In this document: piece by piece, positions 32,909 to 41,412 of the stretch | Layout of the letters: the number at the start of each line of letters is the position of its first letter | Position numbering within the stretch: the stretch's first letter is position 1 | Origin: an uncultured Archangium sp. | Lineage (GTDB): Bacteria > Myxococcota > Myxococcia > Myxococcales > Myxococcaceae | Length of the DNA: 48,561 nucleotides | Assembly (NCBI GenBank): GCA_903905455.1 | Contig: CAIVGN010000011.1 | Coordinates: forward strand, 1-48,561 | Direction: 5' to 3' | Program-made: the position numbers and the translations under genes | Notes under the pieces: generated by a model | Databases searched by the model: none | Told to the model about the DNA's origin: nothing | The model's input: only the letters and a program-made list of their open reading frames with translations

Positions 32909-32914
32909 ACCGTA
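32909..32914 (-). promoter_or_regulatory. -10 box TACGGT for the caspase-like gene
   Basis: TACGGT on the minus strand ends 8 nt before the ATG at 32900. The position excludes the longer reading frame that starts at 32990. Confidence 0.5.
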
Positions 32915-33084
32915 GCGGAGCCGCGTGCGGAGATCGACTGCACGACACGCAACCCTTGCTGCCGGGGCCGCAGAATGCGTCCGCCAGCACGCGGGGACTG
33001 CCCCCTCATCTTGATGGAATACCGCGCGGCCCCGGGCATCCAGCCACTTCAAGGGCCCGCATTCCGTCTGTCCCGGGCCGGTCC

Positions 33085-33111
33085 ATGAACTGCAGTGGCA
33101 GGGCCCCATGA
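33085..33111 (+). other. Possible 8-codon leader ORF before the cupin gene
   Basis: ATG at 33085 opens an ORF for M-N-C-S-G-R-A-P whose TGA (33109-33111) overlaps the cupin ATG (33108) as ATGA. Re-initiation could couple cupin translation to this leader. No Shine-Dalgarno sequence precedes it, so it may be coincidental. Confidence 0.25.
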
Positions 33112-33509
33112 ACGGCTACATCCAGGACCTCGAAGCGGTGACGCTCGACAACGACGCCTTTCGCCACGTCATCTACACCGCGAAGCACTCGCAGCTGGTG
33201 GTGATGGCGCTGCGGCCCGGCGAGGAGCTGGGCATGGAGATCCACGAGGTCGACCAGTTCTTCCGCATCGAAAACGGCACTGGCGAGGTGGTGCTCGACG
33301 GGGTGCACACGCCCATCAAGTTCGGCTTCGGGGTGCTGGTCCCCGCGGGCACCCGGCACAACATCCTCAACACCGGCAAGGTGCCGCTCAAGCTCTACAC
33401 CGTGTACGCGCCGCCCCATCACCGCGACGGCGTGGTGCACCTCACGCGGGTGCAGGCCGGGCGAGACCTCGAGGACTTCGACGGCAAGACCTCCGAGATG
33501 CCGCCCTGA
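33108..33509 (+). CDS. Cupin-domain protein
   Basis: A 133-aa single-domain cupin. Motif 1 is GMEIHEVDQFFRIENGTGEV with E44, H46 and Q50 as likely metal ligands, ending in the family G-x-G-E. Motif 2 is PAGTRHNILNTG with H84. The next strand, LKLYTVYAPPHHRDGVVH, is the usual continuation in mannose-6-phosphate-isomerase-like small cupins. It is cytoplasmic. The length is normal for the family. A single short gene between the caspase-like and DUF4175 genes gives no substrate clue. The start is preceded by GGCAGGG. Confidence 0.88.
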   Translation: MNGYIQDLEAVTLDNDAFRHVIYTAKHSQLVVMALRPGEELGMEIHEVDQFFRIENGTGEVVLDGVHTPIKFGFGVLVPAGTRHNILNTGKVPLKLYTVYAPPHHRDGVVHLTRVQAGRDLEDFDGKTSEMPP

Positions 33510-33521
33510 GAGGCCGAGCGG

Positions 33522-36500
33522 CTACTTCACCAGCTCCTCGTAGTACTTCTTGTTCTGGTCCTTGTAGCGGTCGGGCGCGCCCTGCTTCATCGCGTCCATC
33601 ACGTCCTTGCGGAACTCGCGGGGCGCGGCGTTGGGGTCCTCATCGGGGATGGTGACCTTCTCGTCCTTGTTGCTGTGGCCGCTGCCCCGGCTCTTCATGG
33701 GGAGCGGGATGCCACCCTTGCCCTGCCCGTTGCCGGCCTGCTCGAGCGCCTGCTGGATGCCCTGGAGGGCCTGCATCGCGCCCTGCTGCTCGCCGTAACC
33801 GCGGCTGGCGTCCTTGCCCTGCAACTTCTCGCCGGCGCCCTGCATGCGCTGCCCGGCCTGCTCCATCTGCTGCTGCGCCTCTTCGTTGAAGATGGGCGCG
33901 CGCTGGTCGATGGACTCCATCTGCTGCTGGAGCTGCTCGGCCTGCTGCTGGAGCTGCTTCTGCTGCCGCGCCAGCTCGTTCATCTGGCCCCGGTCCTGCT
34001 CGGACATCTGCTGGCCGGGCTGGGGGAAGAGGTCGCGGAGCTTCTGCGCCACCTCCTCGGCCTTCTTCGCGTCGCGGGCGAGCTTGTCGGCGGCCTGGCG
34101 TGACTCGCGGCGGGCCTCGGGCGGGTTCTGGAACTGCTCCTCGAGGCGGCGCTGCTCGCTGGCCAGCTGCGACATCTGCCGGGCCTTCTCTTCCATGCGG
34201 TCGGCGGCCTCGGAGGCGAGATCGAAGTCGTTGGCCTCGAGCGACTGGGCCACGTTCTCGCGCGACTGCATGGCGTCCTTCTGCACGTCTTCGAAGCGGA
34301 AGCCGAAGCGGTTGCCGTCGAGCTGCTTCCAGCTCTTGTCGAGGTCCTCGAGCTTGTCCTTGAGCTCGCGCTTGAGGGCCTCGCCCTGCTTGGCGATGCG
34401 CTCCTTCTGCTGCGCGCGGTACTTGTCGCGCAGGGCCCGGGTCTTGTCCGAGACCTGCGACTGCTTCTGCACGGCCTCGTCGAGGTTCTGCTGGAACTGC
34501 TGGAACTGGCGCGCGAGCTCGGGGTCCATCTGCTGGTCGGCCTTGTCGCCGGCCTCGTCGAGCTTCTCGAGGAAGTCGTCCATCTCCATGGCGAGCTCCT
34601 GCATCTTCTTGAGCGCCTCCTCGGCCTTGCCGTCCTTGACCAGCTGCTCGACCTCGTCGAGCGACGACTCGAGGCTGAACTCCTCCTGCATCTGCTGGAG
34701 CGCGTCGGCGTTCATGAAGTCATCGTGAAGCCCGCGGGTCATCTCGGCCATGCGCTGCTGCAGCTCGAGCATGCGCTGCTTGAGGGCCTGCATCTGCTCC
34801 AGCAGGGCCTGCTGCGTGGTGGAGTCCCTGGTGCGGCTGAACTCGTCGAGCAGGCGCGTGAGGTCCTTGCGGTCTTCGCGCAGCTGCTGGGCGAGCTCGC
34901 GAATGGCGTCGAGCTTGGCGCGGTCGAGCAGCGCCTCGAGGTACAGCACGTTCTTCTCCGCGTGCTGGATGTCGGTGCCGATGGCCCCCGCGAGGCGCTT
35001 CTGCAGCTCGAGGGTGTAGCTGCCGTTGCGCGCGTCGACGAGCTGGGCCTTGCCGGTGGCGCTGGCGAGCCGCCCGGTGAGGCGCAGGAGGAACTGGCGG
35101 CTGGCGGTGACCTGGGCCACGTCGCGGCCCAGCTCGGCGCTCACGTTGACCAGCGCGGACACCAGCTCGCCGGGAGGGTCGCGGTCTTCATCGAGGGCCT
35201 GCACCAGCGCGGTGAAGTCGGCGGAGAGCACCAGGCCTCGCTCGTCGATGGCCTTGCCCGAGACGGCGGCGTCGATGGGCGTGGGGCTGGGGCGGTCGGG
35301 GGCTTCCATGCGGTCCGCGAGGTGGTCGACGAGGCGGCCCCACAGGGCCTCGGCCTTGGCGAGCGCTTCGCGCCGGTGCTCGGCGGCGCTGTAGAGCTTG
35401 AGCCGCAGCACCGCGGAGATGCCCTTCTTCGGGCCCTTGACCGCGTCGTTGTCGGTGGCCTCGAGGTAGTAGCTGACGCCCTGCCCCGGCTTGAGCGCCA
35501 GGGCCCCGAGGTCCCACGCGTAGCTGCCGCGGGTGGTGCGCCCGTCGTCGGGCTTGAGCGAGAGGCGCTTCGCCGCGCCGCCTTCGGGGGTGAAGACGAG
35601 CTCGAGGGCCGAGAGGCCGTAGTCGTCGGTGGCGTCGAACTTGAGCGTCACCCCCTGCTTCTTGGGGTCGAGCTCGAGGCCGTCGAGGGGCGCGGTGATG
35701 CGGGCCTGGGGCGGTTGATCCGCCTCGACGGTGATGGATTGATCCGGTCCCTCGGCCACCACCTTCGAGCCGTCGAGGAAGGCCACGTGGTACTGGCCGC
35801 TCTCCTTGACCACGAAGGAGCCGGAGAGCTCGCGGCGCTCGACGCGCAGCGGCACGCGGGTGCCCTCGGGGCCGAAGATCAACGTGGCGCCCTCGAGGTC
35901 GCGGTCGGCCCGGGTCTTGAGCGTGACCTCGGTGCCCGCGGGCGCGCTGACGTCGCCGGTGCTCGAGGGGATGGTGCGCACCTCGAGGCCGGTGTGCACG
36001 GGGTAGCGGTAGGTGAGCTCCACGTCGCCGGTGATGGGCTGGCGGCGCATCGGCTCCCCGGCCTCCGCGGGCAACAGGGCGAGCGCGAGGCCGGCGCGCA
36101 GGGTGGCGCCCTTCCACACCAGCAACGCCAGCACCACGAAGACCGTGGCCACCAGGGTCATCGCCGCGCGCTGCGTGGGGCGCTGGTCGATGAGCTTGCC
36201 CACCGAGAGCCGCGCGGCCTTCGCGTCGACGTCGCGGAGGAACGCCCGGGCCAGGTCGAGCGAGAAGTCCTCGCGGGTGCCCAGGGCCTTCGAGAGCTCC
36301 ACGGCGGCCAGCAGGTCGAGGTTCAGCTCGGGCAACTGCGCGGCGAGCATCTTCGCGGTGCGCGCGTCGTCTCCGACTCTTCGTCGCGGGAGCACCACGG
36401 CGAAGAGCACCAGGGTCCCGGCGGACAGCACGGCGCCGCTGATCAACACCGCGAGGCCGGGACGCACCGCGAAAGCCGCCAGCCACGAGCCTCCAATAAG

Positions 36501-36677
36501 GAACACCAGGAGGAGCGCCACCGACAACAGCACACCCTGGGCCTGGAGCGCCCGGGCCTGGGCCACGCGCACCTCGGACAGCAGGCGCAACGCCCTGCCA
36601 TCAGAGGGCGAAGGGCGTGCCGGCGCGGGAGGCGGCGGGGAGACGGGCGAGGCGGAGGGGGCGGACGGCTCGAACAC
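33522..36677 (-). CDS. DUF4175 family large membrane protein
   Basis: A 1051-aa protein. After a Pro/Ser-rich start, three membrane segments (about 47-68, 75-100 and 165-190) enclose a short cytosolic loop. A large beta-rich extracytoplasmic domain (200-440) follows, with strands such as DVELTYRYPVHTGLEV and a Gly/Asp-rich loop. The C-terminal 600 residues are almost entirely coiled coil, rich in Gln/Glu/Met/Lys (MQALKQRMLELQQRMAEMTR and similar). The domain order matches DUF4175, found in proteobacteria and often near MoxR and von Willebrand-type genes, which are absent here. The GTG start has TAGAAC 6 nt before it. Low-complexity Gln-rich helices suggest a scaffold or filament-forming role (inference). 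Confidence 0.85.
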   Translation of the reverse strand: MFEPSAPSASPVSPPPPAPARPSPSDGRALRLLSEVRVAQARALQAQGVLLSVALLLVFLIGGSWLAAFAVRPGLAVLISGAVLSAGTLVLFAVVLPRRRVGDDARTAKMLAAQLPELNLDLLAAVELSKALGTREDFSLDLARAFLRDVDAKAARLSVGKLIDQRPTQRAAMTLVATVFVVLALLVWKGATLRAGLALALLPAEAGEPMRRQPITGDVELTYRYPVHTGLEVRTIPSSTGDVSAPAGTEVTLKTRADRDLEGATLIFGPEGTRVPLRVERRELSGSFVVKESGQYHVAFLDGSKVVAEGPDQSITVEADQPPQARITAPLDGLELDPKKQGVTLKFDATDDYGLSALELVFTPEGGAAKRLSLKPDDGRTTRGSYAWDLGALALKPGQGVSYYLEATDNDAVKGPKKGISAVLRLKLYSAAEHRREALAKAEALWGRLVDHLADRMEAPDRPSPTPIDAAVSGKAIDERGLVLSADFTALVQALDEDRDPPGELVSALVNVSAELGRDVAQVTASRQFLLRLTGRLASATGKAQLVDARNGSYTLELQKRLAGAIGTDIQHAEKNVLYLEALLDRAKLDAIRELAQQLREDRKDLTRLLDEFSRTRDSTTQQALLEQMQALKQRMLELQQRMAEMTRGLHDDFMNADALQQMQEEFSLESSLDEVEQLVKDGKAEEALKKMQELAMEMDDFLEKLDEAGDKADQQMDPELARQFQQFQQNLDEAVQKQSQVSDKTRALRDKYRAQQKERIAKQGEALKRELKDKLEDLDKSWKQLDGNRFGFRFEDVQKDAMQSRENVAQSLEANDFDLASEAADRMEEKARQMSQLASEQRRLEEQFQNPPEARRESRQAADKLARDAKKAEEVAQKLRDLFPQPGQQMSEQDRGQMNELARQQKQLQQQAEQLQQQMESIDQRAPIFNEEAQQQMEQAGQRMQGAGEKLQGKDASRGYGEQQGAMQALQGIQQALEQAGNGQGKGGIPLPMKSRGSGHSNKDEKVTIPDEDPNAAPREFRKDVMDAMKQGAPDRYKDQNKKYYEELVK

Positions 36678-36817
36678 GCGGTGGTTCTAACCGGAACACC
36701 GGGCGACTTCTCACTGTTCCGGGGGCGGGCGCGACTCGTGGGGCTCGGCGGTGACCTCGGCCGGCCCAGTGATTCAGCGGGTGATCCGTTGGCATGGGAC
36801 GTGATCAATGACGACCC

Positions 36818-37438
36818 ATGCGAACCACACGATTCGTCGTCCTGGGGAGCCTCACCACGGCCACCGCGCTTTGCTTCATGGCGTCGTGGGAGGCAGCACA
36901 AGACTTCGAGACGCGGTCGTGTGAGCAGGGGCCGCTGGGCATCAGCGCGTTGGTGACGCCGCCGCGCGCGCGCATCGAGCCGACCCTCACCATCGAGCCG
37001 CCGTCGCAGAGCCTGGAGAGCGAGTCCATGGAGTTCGAAGGGTTGGAGTTCCCGCCCGCACAGCCCCCGGCGCCGGTCGCGCACCGGCGGCCGCGCGTGA
37101 TGGCCTCCGTCGCCCCGGCCCTCGACCCGACCCTCACGGAGCCGGGAGACGCGGTGCGCGCGGCGCTGCGCCTGAAGCGCCCGGCACTCGAGCATTGCTA
37201 CGAAGAAGAGCTCAAGAAGCAGGCGGCCTTCGACGGCTTCGTGGTGGTGGCCATCAGCGTCGCGGCCAACGGTACGGTGCTCGGGGCCTCGGTCGAAGAG
37301 GCAGGCCGGCGCGACGCGCGCGTGGGGGCGTGCATCGTGGCCCAGCTCAAGCGGCTCAAGCTCCCCCCGCTGACCGAGGAGGCGGACCTGCAGATCCCCA
37401 TCCGGCTCCAGTCGAAACAATTGGCGACGCGCGAGTAG
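36818..37438 (+). CDS. AgmX/PglI C-terminal domain protein
   Basis: A 206-aa protein. An N-terminal hydrophobic segment (VVLGSLTTATALCFMA) acts as signal or anchor, and residues 25-105 are a Pro/Glu-rich linker. Residues 108-200 form the AgmX/PglI C-terminal domain: VRAALRLKRPALEHCYEEEL with its conserved C-Y, then FVVVAISVAANGTVLGASV and the second conserved Cys in GACIVAQLKRLKLPPL. This TonB-like domain is abundant in myxobacteria, including the gliding-motility protein AgmX, and is thought to act at the cell envelope. The gene is divergent from DUF4175 and its TAG stop overlaps a TAGACT box (37436-37441) for the next gene. Confidence 0.8.
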   Translation: MRTTRFVVLGSLTTATALCFMASWEAAQDFETRSCEQGPLGISALVTPPRARIEPTLTIEPPSQSLESESMEFEGLEFPPAQPPAPVAHRRPRVMASVAPALDPTLTEPGDAVRAALRLKRPALEHCYEEELKKQAAFDGFVVVAISVAANGTVLGASVEEAGRRDARVGACIVAQLKRLKLPPLTEEADLQIPIRLQSKQLATRE

Positions 37439-37483
37439 ACTGTGAGCCGTCCCGCGGTGCCCGCGGCCCGGAGCACAGGAGGT
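37436..37483 (+). promoter_or_regulatory. Promoter box and strong RBS of the epimerase gene
   Basis: TAGACT (37436-37441) could start a leader of about 40 nt. An AGGAGGT Shine-Dalgarno sequence (37477-37483) sits just before the ATG at 37487. This is the clearest leadered gene in the window and contrasts with the leaderless ones. Confidence 0.5.
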
Positions 37484-37486
37484 CAC

Positions 37487-38542
37487 ATGGGCTGCGACGT
37501 CGTCACCGGCGCCACCGGTCATCTGGGGAACGTCTTGATCCACGAGCTGCGTCGCCAGGGCCGCGAGGTCCGCGCCGTGATCCAGCCCGGGGATGACGGT
37601 GACGGTCTCGAAGGGCTGGACCTGCAGCGCGTCGAGGCCGACGTGCGCGACGTGGACGCCATGACCCGGGCCGTCACCGGCGCCGAGCGGGTGTTCCACC
37701 TCGCGGGCATCGTGAGCATCACCCGGGCCCAGCGCCAGCGCATGCACGACGTCAACGTGGGCGGCACGCGGGCGGTGCTCGCCGCCTGCCGCGCGCAGGG
37801 GGTGCAGCGCCTGGTGCACATGGGCTCGGTGCACGCGCTGACCGAGCCCGCGCACGGTGTGCTCGACGAGACGTCCGGCTTCGACCCGCGCCTCGCCGCG
37901 GGCCTGTACGGCAAGACGAAGGCCGAGGCCTGCGCCGAGGTGCAGCGGGCCGCCCGCGCGGGCGAGGTCGACGCGGTGCTGGTGCTGCCCACCGGCGTGG
38001 TGGGGCCCTTCGACGTGAGGCTCTCGGAAGTGGGGCAACTGTTGCTCGACCTCGAGGCCGGCAAGGTGCCCTTTCTCCTCGCCGGCGGCCACGACTGGGT
38101 CGACGTGCGCGACGTCGCCCGGGGCACGCTGCTCGCCGCCCAGCTGGGCCGCACCGGCGAGGCCTACCTCCTGGGCTCCGAGCGCCTGACCCTGCGCGAG
38201 CTGGCGACGGTGGTGCACGAGGAGACGGGCGCGCGGGTGCCCGCGGTGTTGCCCATGTGGCTGGCGACCACGCTCGCCGTGCCCGTTTCCTGGAGCGAGA
38301 CCTTCACCCGGCGGCGCGCGCTGTTGACGCCCTACGCGGTGCACGCGCTGAGCGTGCCCTTCACCGTCAGCCACGAGAAGGCCACCCGCGAGCTGGGCTT
38401 CTCGCCGGGGCCGGTGCGCCCGGCGCTGCGGGACGCCCTGCGCTGGCTCCACGAGAACGCCGCCGGGCGACGCGTGCCGGGCCCCGGGAGAACCCTGCGC
38501 CCCGCCGTCACTCCTCGACGCGCTGGAGCGTCGGCACCTTGA
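37487..38542 (+). CDS. NAD-dependent epimerase/dehydratase (SDR extended)
   Basis: A 351-aa extended short-chain dehydrogenase. The Rossmann motif is V-T-G-A-T-G-H-L-G (6-14). The catalytic YxxxK is Y-G-K-T-K at 141-145, with a preceding Ser in HMGSVHAL, and VLPTGVVGPFD matches the P-x-x-V-x-G-P substrate loop. The family uses NAD(P) on nucleotide sugars, flavonoid-like or other hydroxylated substrates. This subgroup with a VLPTGVVGP loop is often annotated as dihydroflavonol-4-reductase-like or sugar epimerase. The chosen ATG has an AGGAGGT RBS; an upstream GTG (37442) lacks one. The 3' end overlaps the converging M16 peptidase gene by 35 bp. Confidence 0.88.
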   Translation: MGCDVVTGATGHLGNVLIHELRRQGREVRAVIQPGDDGDGLEGLDLQRVEADVRDVDAMTRAVTGAERVFHLAGIVSITRAQRQRMHDVNVGGTRAVLAACRAQGVQRLVHMGSVHALTEPAHGVLDETSGFDPRLAAGLYGKTKAEACAEVQRAARAGEVDAVLVLPTGVVGPFDVRLSEVGQLLLDLEAGKVPFLLAGGHDWVDVRDVARGTLLAAQLGRTGEAYLLGSERLTLRELATVVHEETGARVPAVLPMWLATTLAVPVSWSETFTRRRALLTPYAVHALSVPFTVSHEKATRELGFSPGPVRPALRDALRWLHENAAGRRVPGPGRTLRPAVTPRRAGASAP

Positions 38543-39980
38543 GCGCGCCCAGGCCGTTGGCCTGCGCCGTGCCCTCGGCCGTCGCCTTCTCGCCCGAGAG
38601 AATCACCTGCACCGCGTCGCGGCTGGCCAGCAGCTTCGCCGCCGCCGCCACCTGAGAGAGAGTCACTGCGCGCAGCTCGGCGACCTCGGTGGTCGACGGC
38701 GCTCCTTGCGCGCGCACCACCGCCTGGCGCCACGCCTCGACGATGCCCTCGAGGTCGTCCTGCGCGGTCTCCCGCTCGGAGACCAACATCGCGCGCGCGT
38801 GCTCCAGCTCGTCGCTCGTCGGCGGGTTCGCCCCGAAGCTGGCGAAGGCCTCGAGCATCAGCCGGGTCGCGGTGGCCGTCTCCGTCGAGCGCACGCGGGT
38901 GCAGATGGACAGGGCCCGCGCCGCGCGCAGCTCGAAGACCTGGGTGTTCACCGAGTAGGTGAGGCCGAACTCCTCGCGCAGGGTGTTGCTGATGCGCAGC
39001 TCGCCGAGCACGTCGACCGCCAGCTGGGCTACCGCGGGCGTGCCCGGCACATCGGTCAGCGGGCGCGTGAGGCACACCAGCGTGTTGCGCGACGGCTTGC
39101 GCGGCAGGAACACCACGCCCCTGCGGCGGGTGACCTGTGGCGGCTTCACGAAGGCCTTCGCCGCGGGGGTGGCCTTCCAGTCCCCGAAGGATCGCTCGGC
39201 CCAGCGGAACACCTCGTCGCGCTGCACGTCGCCGGCCACCAGCAGCGTGGTGCCCACCGGGGTGAGGAGCTCGGCCTGCCGCTCGACGATCTCCTCCAGG
39301 CCGAGGCGCGAGAGGCTCGCCGCCGTGCCGTAGATGGACCGGGCGTAGGGGTGGTCCGCGCCGAAGGCGAGCTGCGCGAGGTACTGGCCGAGCACGGTGC
39401 CGTCGGTGAGTTCCATCTCGTTGAGGGCGTCCACGGCCGCCTGGCTGCGGTCCTGGAACGACTCGTCGCCGTGGCGCCGCTTCGTGCCCAGCGCGTCGAG
39501 CTCGCGCAGCACCGCGTCGGTGTCCCGCGCGTGAGCGTCGATGCCCAGCCAGGCCACGTCGGGCGCGACGTCGAAGCGCAGCCGCCAGCCCCGGGCCATC
39601 GACAGGTAGCGGGCCGACTTCTCCTGCATCACCACCGGGCGCCCGTCGGCGTCGTGGGCGTCGAAGCGGTCTCCCAGCAGCGCCAGCGCGAAGTACGTCG
39701 CCCCGGCGCGCTCGTCGGTCTCCGTCGCGCTGCCGTTGGAGAAGAAGAGCCGGGTGCGCACCAGCCGCGCGCGGTGGTCTTCCACCACCACCACCTTGAG
39801 CCCGTTGCGCAGCGTGCGCGTGGCCGCCTCGGGGCGGGTGCGGGGCAGCGGCTCGAGAGGCCCGGGCACCGGGGCCGGCACCCAGGTCACGGGCGGCGCC
39901 GCGACGACCTTCGCCGCGTCGGGCCAGGGCCCGGGGGTGGCACAGCCGGCGACGAGCCACAGCAGGGCGAGGCGCTTCAC
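38508..39980 (-). CDS. M16 peptidase-family lipoprotein without zinc motif (inactive partner)
   Basis: A 490-aa lipoprotein (MKRLALLWLVAGC, Cys at residue 13) with the two-lobe M16 fold: first lobe TLRNGLKVVVVEDHRARLVR, second lobe LRISNTLREEFGLTYSVN with the F-G-L-T-Y-S-V element of the substrate-closing lobe. The zinc motif HxxEH expected after the first strands is absent; the segment reads SATETDERAGATYFALAL. It should not be catalytic by itself. Its GTG overlaps the stop of the active M16 gene (GTGA). In other bacteria M16B pairs work as an active and an inactive subunit, and this gene fits the inactive one. Confidence 0.85.
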   Translation of the reverse strand: MKRLALLWLVAGCATPGPWPDAAKVVAAPPVTWVPAPVPGPLEPLPRTRPEAATRTLRNGLKVVVVEDHRARLVRTRLFFSNGSATETDERAGATYFALALLGDRFDAHDADGRPVVMQEKSARYLSMARGWRLRFDVAPDVAWLGIDAHARDTDAVLRELDALGTKRRHGDESFQDRSQAAVDALNEMELTDGTVLGQYLAQLAFGADHPYARSIYGTAASLSRLGLEEIVERQAELLTPVGTTLLVAGDVQRDEVFRWAERSFGDWKATPAAKAFVKPPQVTRRRGVVFLPRKPSRNTLVCLTRPLTDVPGTPAVAQLAVDVLGELRISNTLREEFGLTYSVNTQVFELRAARALSICTRVRSTETATATRLMLEAFASFGANPPTSDELEHARAMLVSERETAQDDLEGIVEAWRQAVVRAQGAPSTTEVAELRAVTLSQVAAAAKLLASRDAVQVILSGEKATAEGTAQANGLGALKVPTLQRVEE

Positions 39981-41323
39981 GGCGACACCTTGCGGGGCAG
40001 GGGCCGCGTGGGCCGCGAGAGCACCGTGACCCGCGTGCCGCGCAGCGCCGACCCGGTGATGGCCTGGATCCGGTCTGGCGTCAGCGCCCAGTGCCGCTCG
40101 GCCGCAGTGAGGTCGTGCAGCGGCTCGTGGGGCAGGCACTCCTGGAGCACCAGCATCGAGGCGAGGCCCTCGTTGGTGTGCAGCCGCGCCATCAACTCCC
40201 GGTCCCACGCCAGCAGCGTCGCGGCCACGATGTCCTTGGGCATCACCGCCCGCGAGAGGTAACGGAAGACGACCTCCGCGTTGCCCGAGGCCTCGAGCTT
40301 GTCGAGCGCGTGGGGCATGGTCACCTCGAGGGTGAACACCCCGCCCCCGGTGAACTCCAGGTACGAGGCGCTGACGTCCATGCCCACGAAGCCGTCGGTG
40401 TAGATGGTCAACAGCAGCGAGCCGAAGGCCAGCGCCTCCGAGACCTCCGTCATCGGGCCCGAGAGGGTCCAGGCCAGGGTCACCTTCGGGCGGCGGCCCA
40501 GCTCCTCGGTGACCGACACGCGCACGTCGGGGGCCTGGCCGGGCACCGCGAAGGGCTTGGTGTCCGCCTGGCCGGGGGGCAGCGCGCCGAAGGCCTTCTC
40601 CACCCACGCGCGGGCCACCACCTTGTCGAAGTTCCCGACCACCACCAGCACGCCGTTGGCCGGCACGAAGTGGGTGCGCGCGAAGCCGAGCACGTCGGCG
40701 ACGGTCAGCGCGTTGATCTCGTCACGCCCGCCGATGACCCCGCTGCGCAGCGGGTGCCCCTCGGGGAACAGCGAGCGCATCACCGCCACCGCGTTGCCGC
40801 CGTAGGGGCTGTCGTCGATGCGGTGCACCCGCTCCTGGGCCACGATGCGCTGGTGCCGGCGCAGGCCCGCCTCGGTCACCGTGGCGTACACCGAGCCAAG
40901 GCGATCGGCGTTGGCCCACAGCGCCAGCGGCAGCTCCTCCGGCGGCACGGTGACGCGGAAGCTGAGCCGGTCGAGGGTGGTGAAGGCGTTGAAGCCCGTG
41001 GCCCCACGGCGCTCGAGCAGCCCGCGGTAGTCCGTCTCGGGCGTGGGCCCGCTGCTGAAGACGTGCTCGGTGAGGTGCGCGAGGCCCGCCTTGCCCGCCG
41101 GCTGGTGCAGCGCGCCGGCGGCGAAGCTCAGGTCCACCAGCACCGCGTTGGTGCGCGGGTCGGGGCTGAGCAGCACCACCAGCCCGTTGGAGGTGACGAA
41201 GCGCTCGAACTGCGGCGTGAGGTCCGCCGCGCTCGACGCCCGGGGCACGACCTGGACCTCCTGCGCGCCCGCCGCCACCGCCACCACGCCGCACGTCACC
41301 ACCAACCACCGCGCCACCCGCAT
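39977..41323 (-). CDS. M16 zinc metallopeptidase (active subunit)
   Basis: A 448-aa exported M16 peptidase. The signal peptide is MRVARWLVVTCGVVAVAAGA. The inverted zinc motif H-L-T-E-H lies at 83-87 (H83, H87 ligands, E86 base), and the third ligand E164 (VAQER) follows 77 residues later, as the family requires. The second half contains VFTLEVTMPHALDKL and FRYLSRAVMPKD, the usual C-terminal lobe. It acts in the periplasm or is lipoprotein-partnered, and typically degrades short unfolded peptides. An AAGGGGG sequence precedes the ATG. It lies 89 bp downstream of the decahaem cytochrome gene on the same strand and may be part of that transcript. Confidence 0.9.
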   Translation of the reverse strand: MRVARWLVVTCGVVAVAAGAQEVQVVPRASSAADLTPQFERFVTSNGLVVLLSPDPRTNAVLVDLSFAAGALHQPAGKAGLAHLTEHVFSSGPTPETDYRGLLERRGATGFNAFTTLDRLSFRVTVPPEELPLALWANADRLGSVYATVTEAGLRRHQRIVAQERVHRIDDSPYGGNAVAVMRSLFPEGHPLRSGVIGGRDEINALTVADVLGFARTHFVPANGVLVVVGNFDKVVARAWVEKAFGALPPGQADTKPFAVPGQAPDVRVSVTEELGRRPKVTLAWTLSGPMTEVSEALAFGSLLLTIYTDGFVGMDVSASYLEFTGGGVFTLEVTMPHALDKLEASGNAEVVFRYLSRAVMPKDIVAATLLAWDRELMARLHTNEGLASMLVLQECLPHEPLHDLTAAERHWALTPDRIQAITGSALRGTRVTVLSRPTRPLPRKVSP

Positions 41324-41412
41324 CAAGGCCCCCTTCGATGGAAATCGACGGGTACCATGGCAAAGCCCCCCCACGCTTCCCAGCGCAGCGTGCGAAGGCC
41401 AGGCCGGGAGGC

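Noticed and set aside
34725-36956. 743-aa plus-strand ORF opposite the DUF4175 gene
   Set aside because: It is an antisense open frame caused by the G/C-biased third codon positions of the real gene; composition is Gly/Arg/Leu/His-rich and no motif is found.
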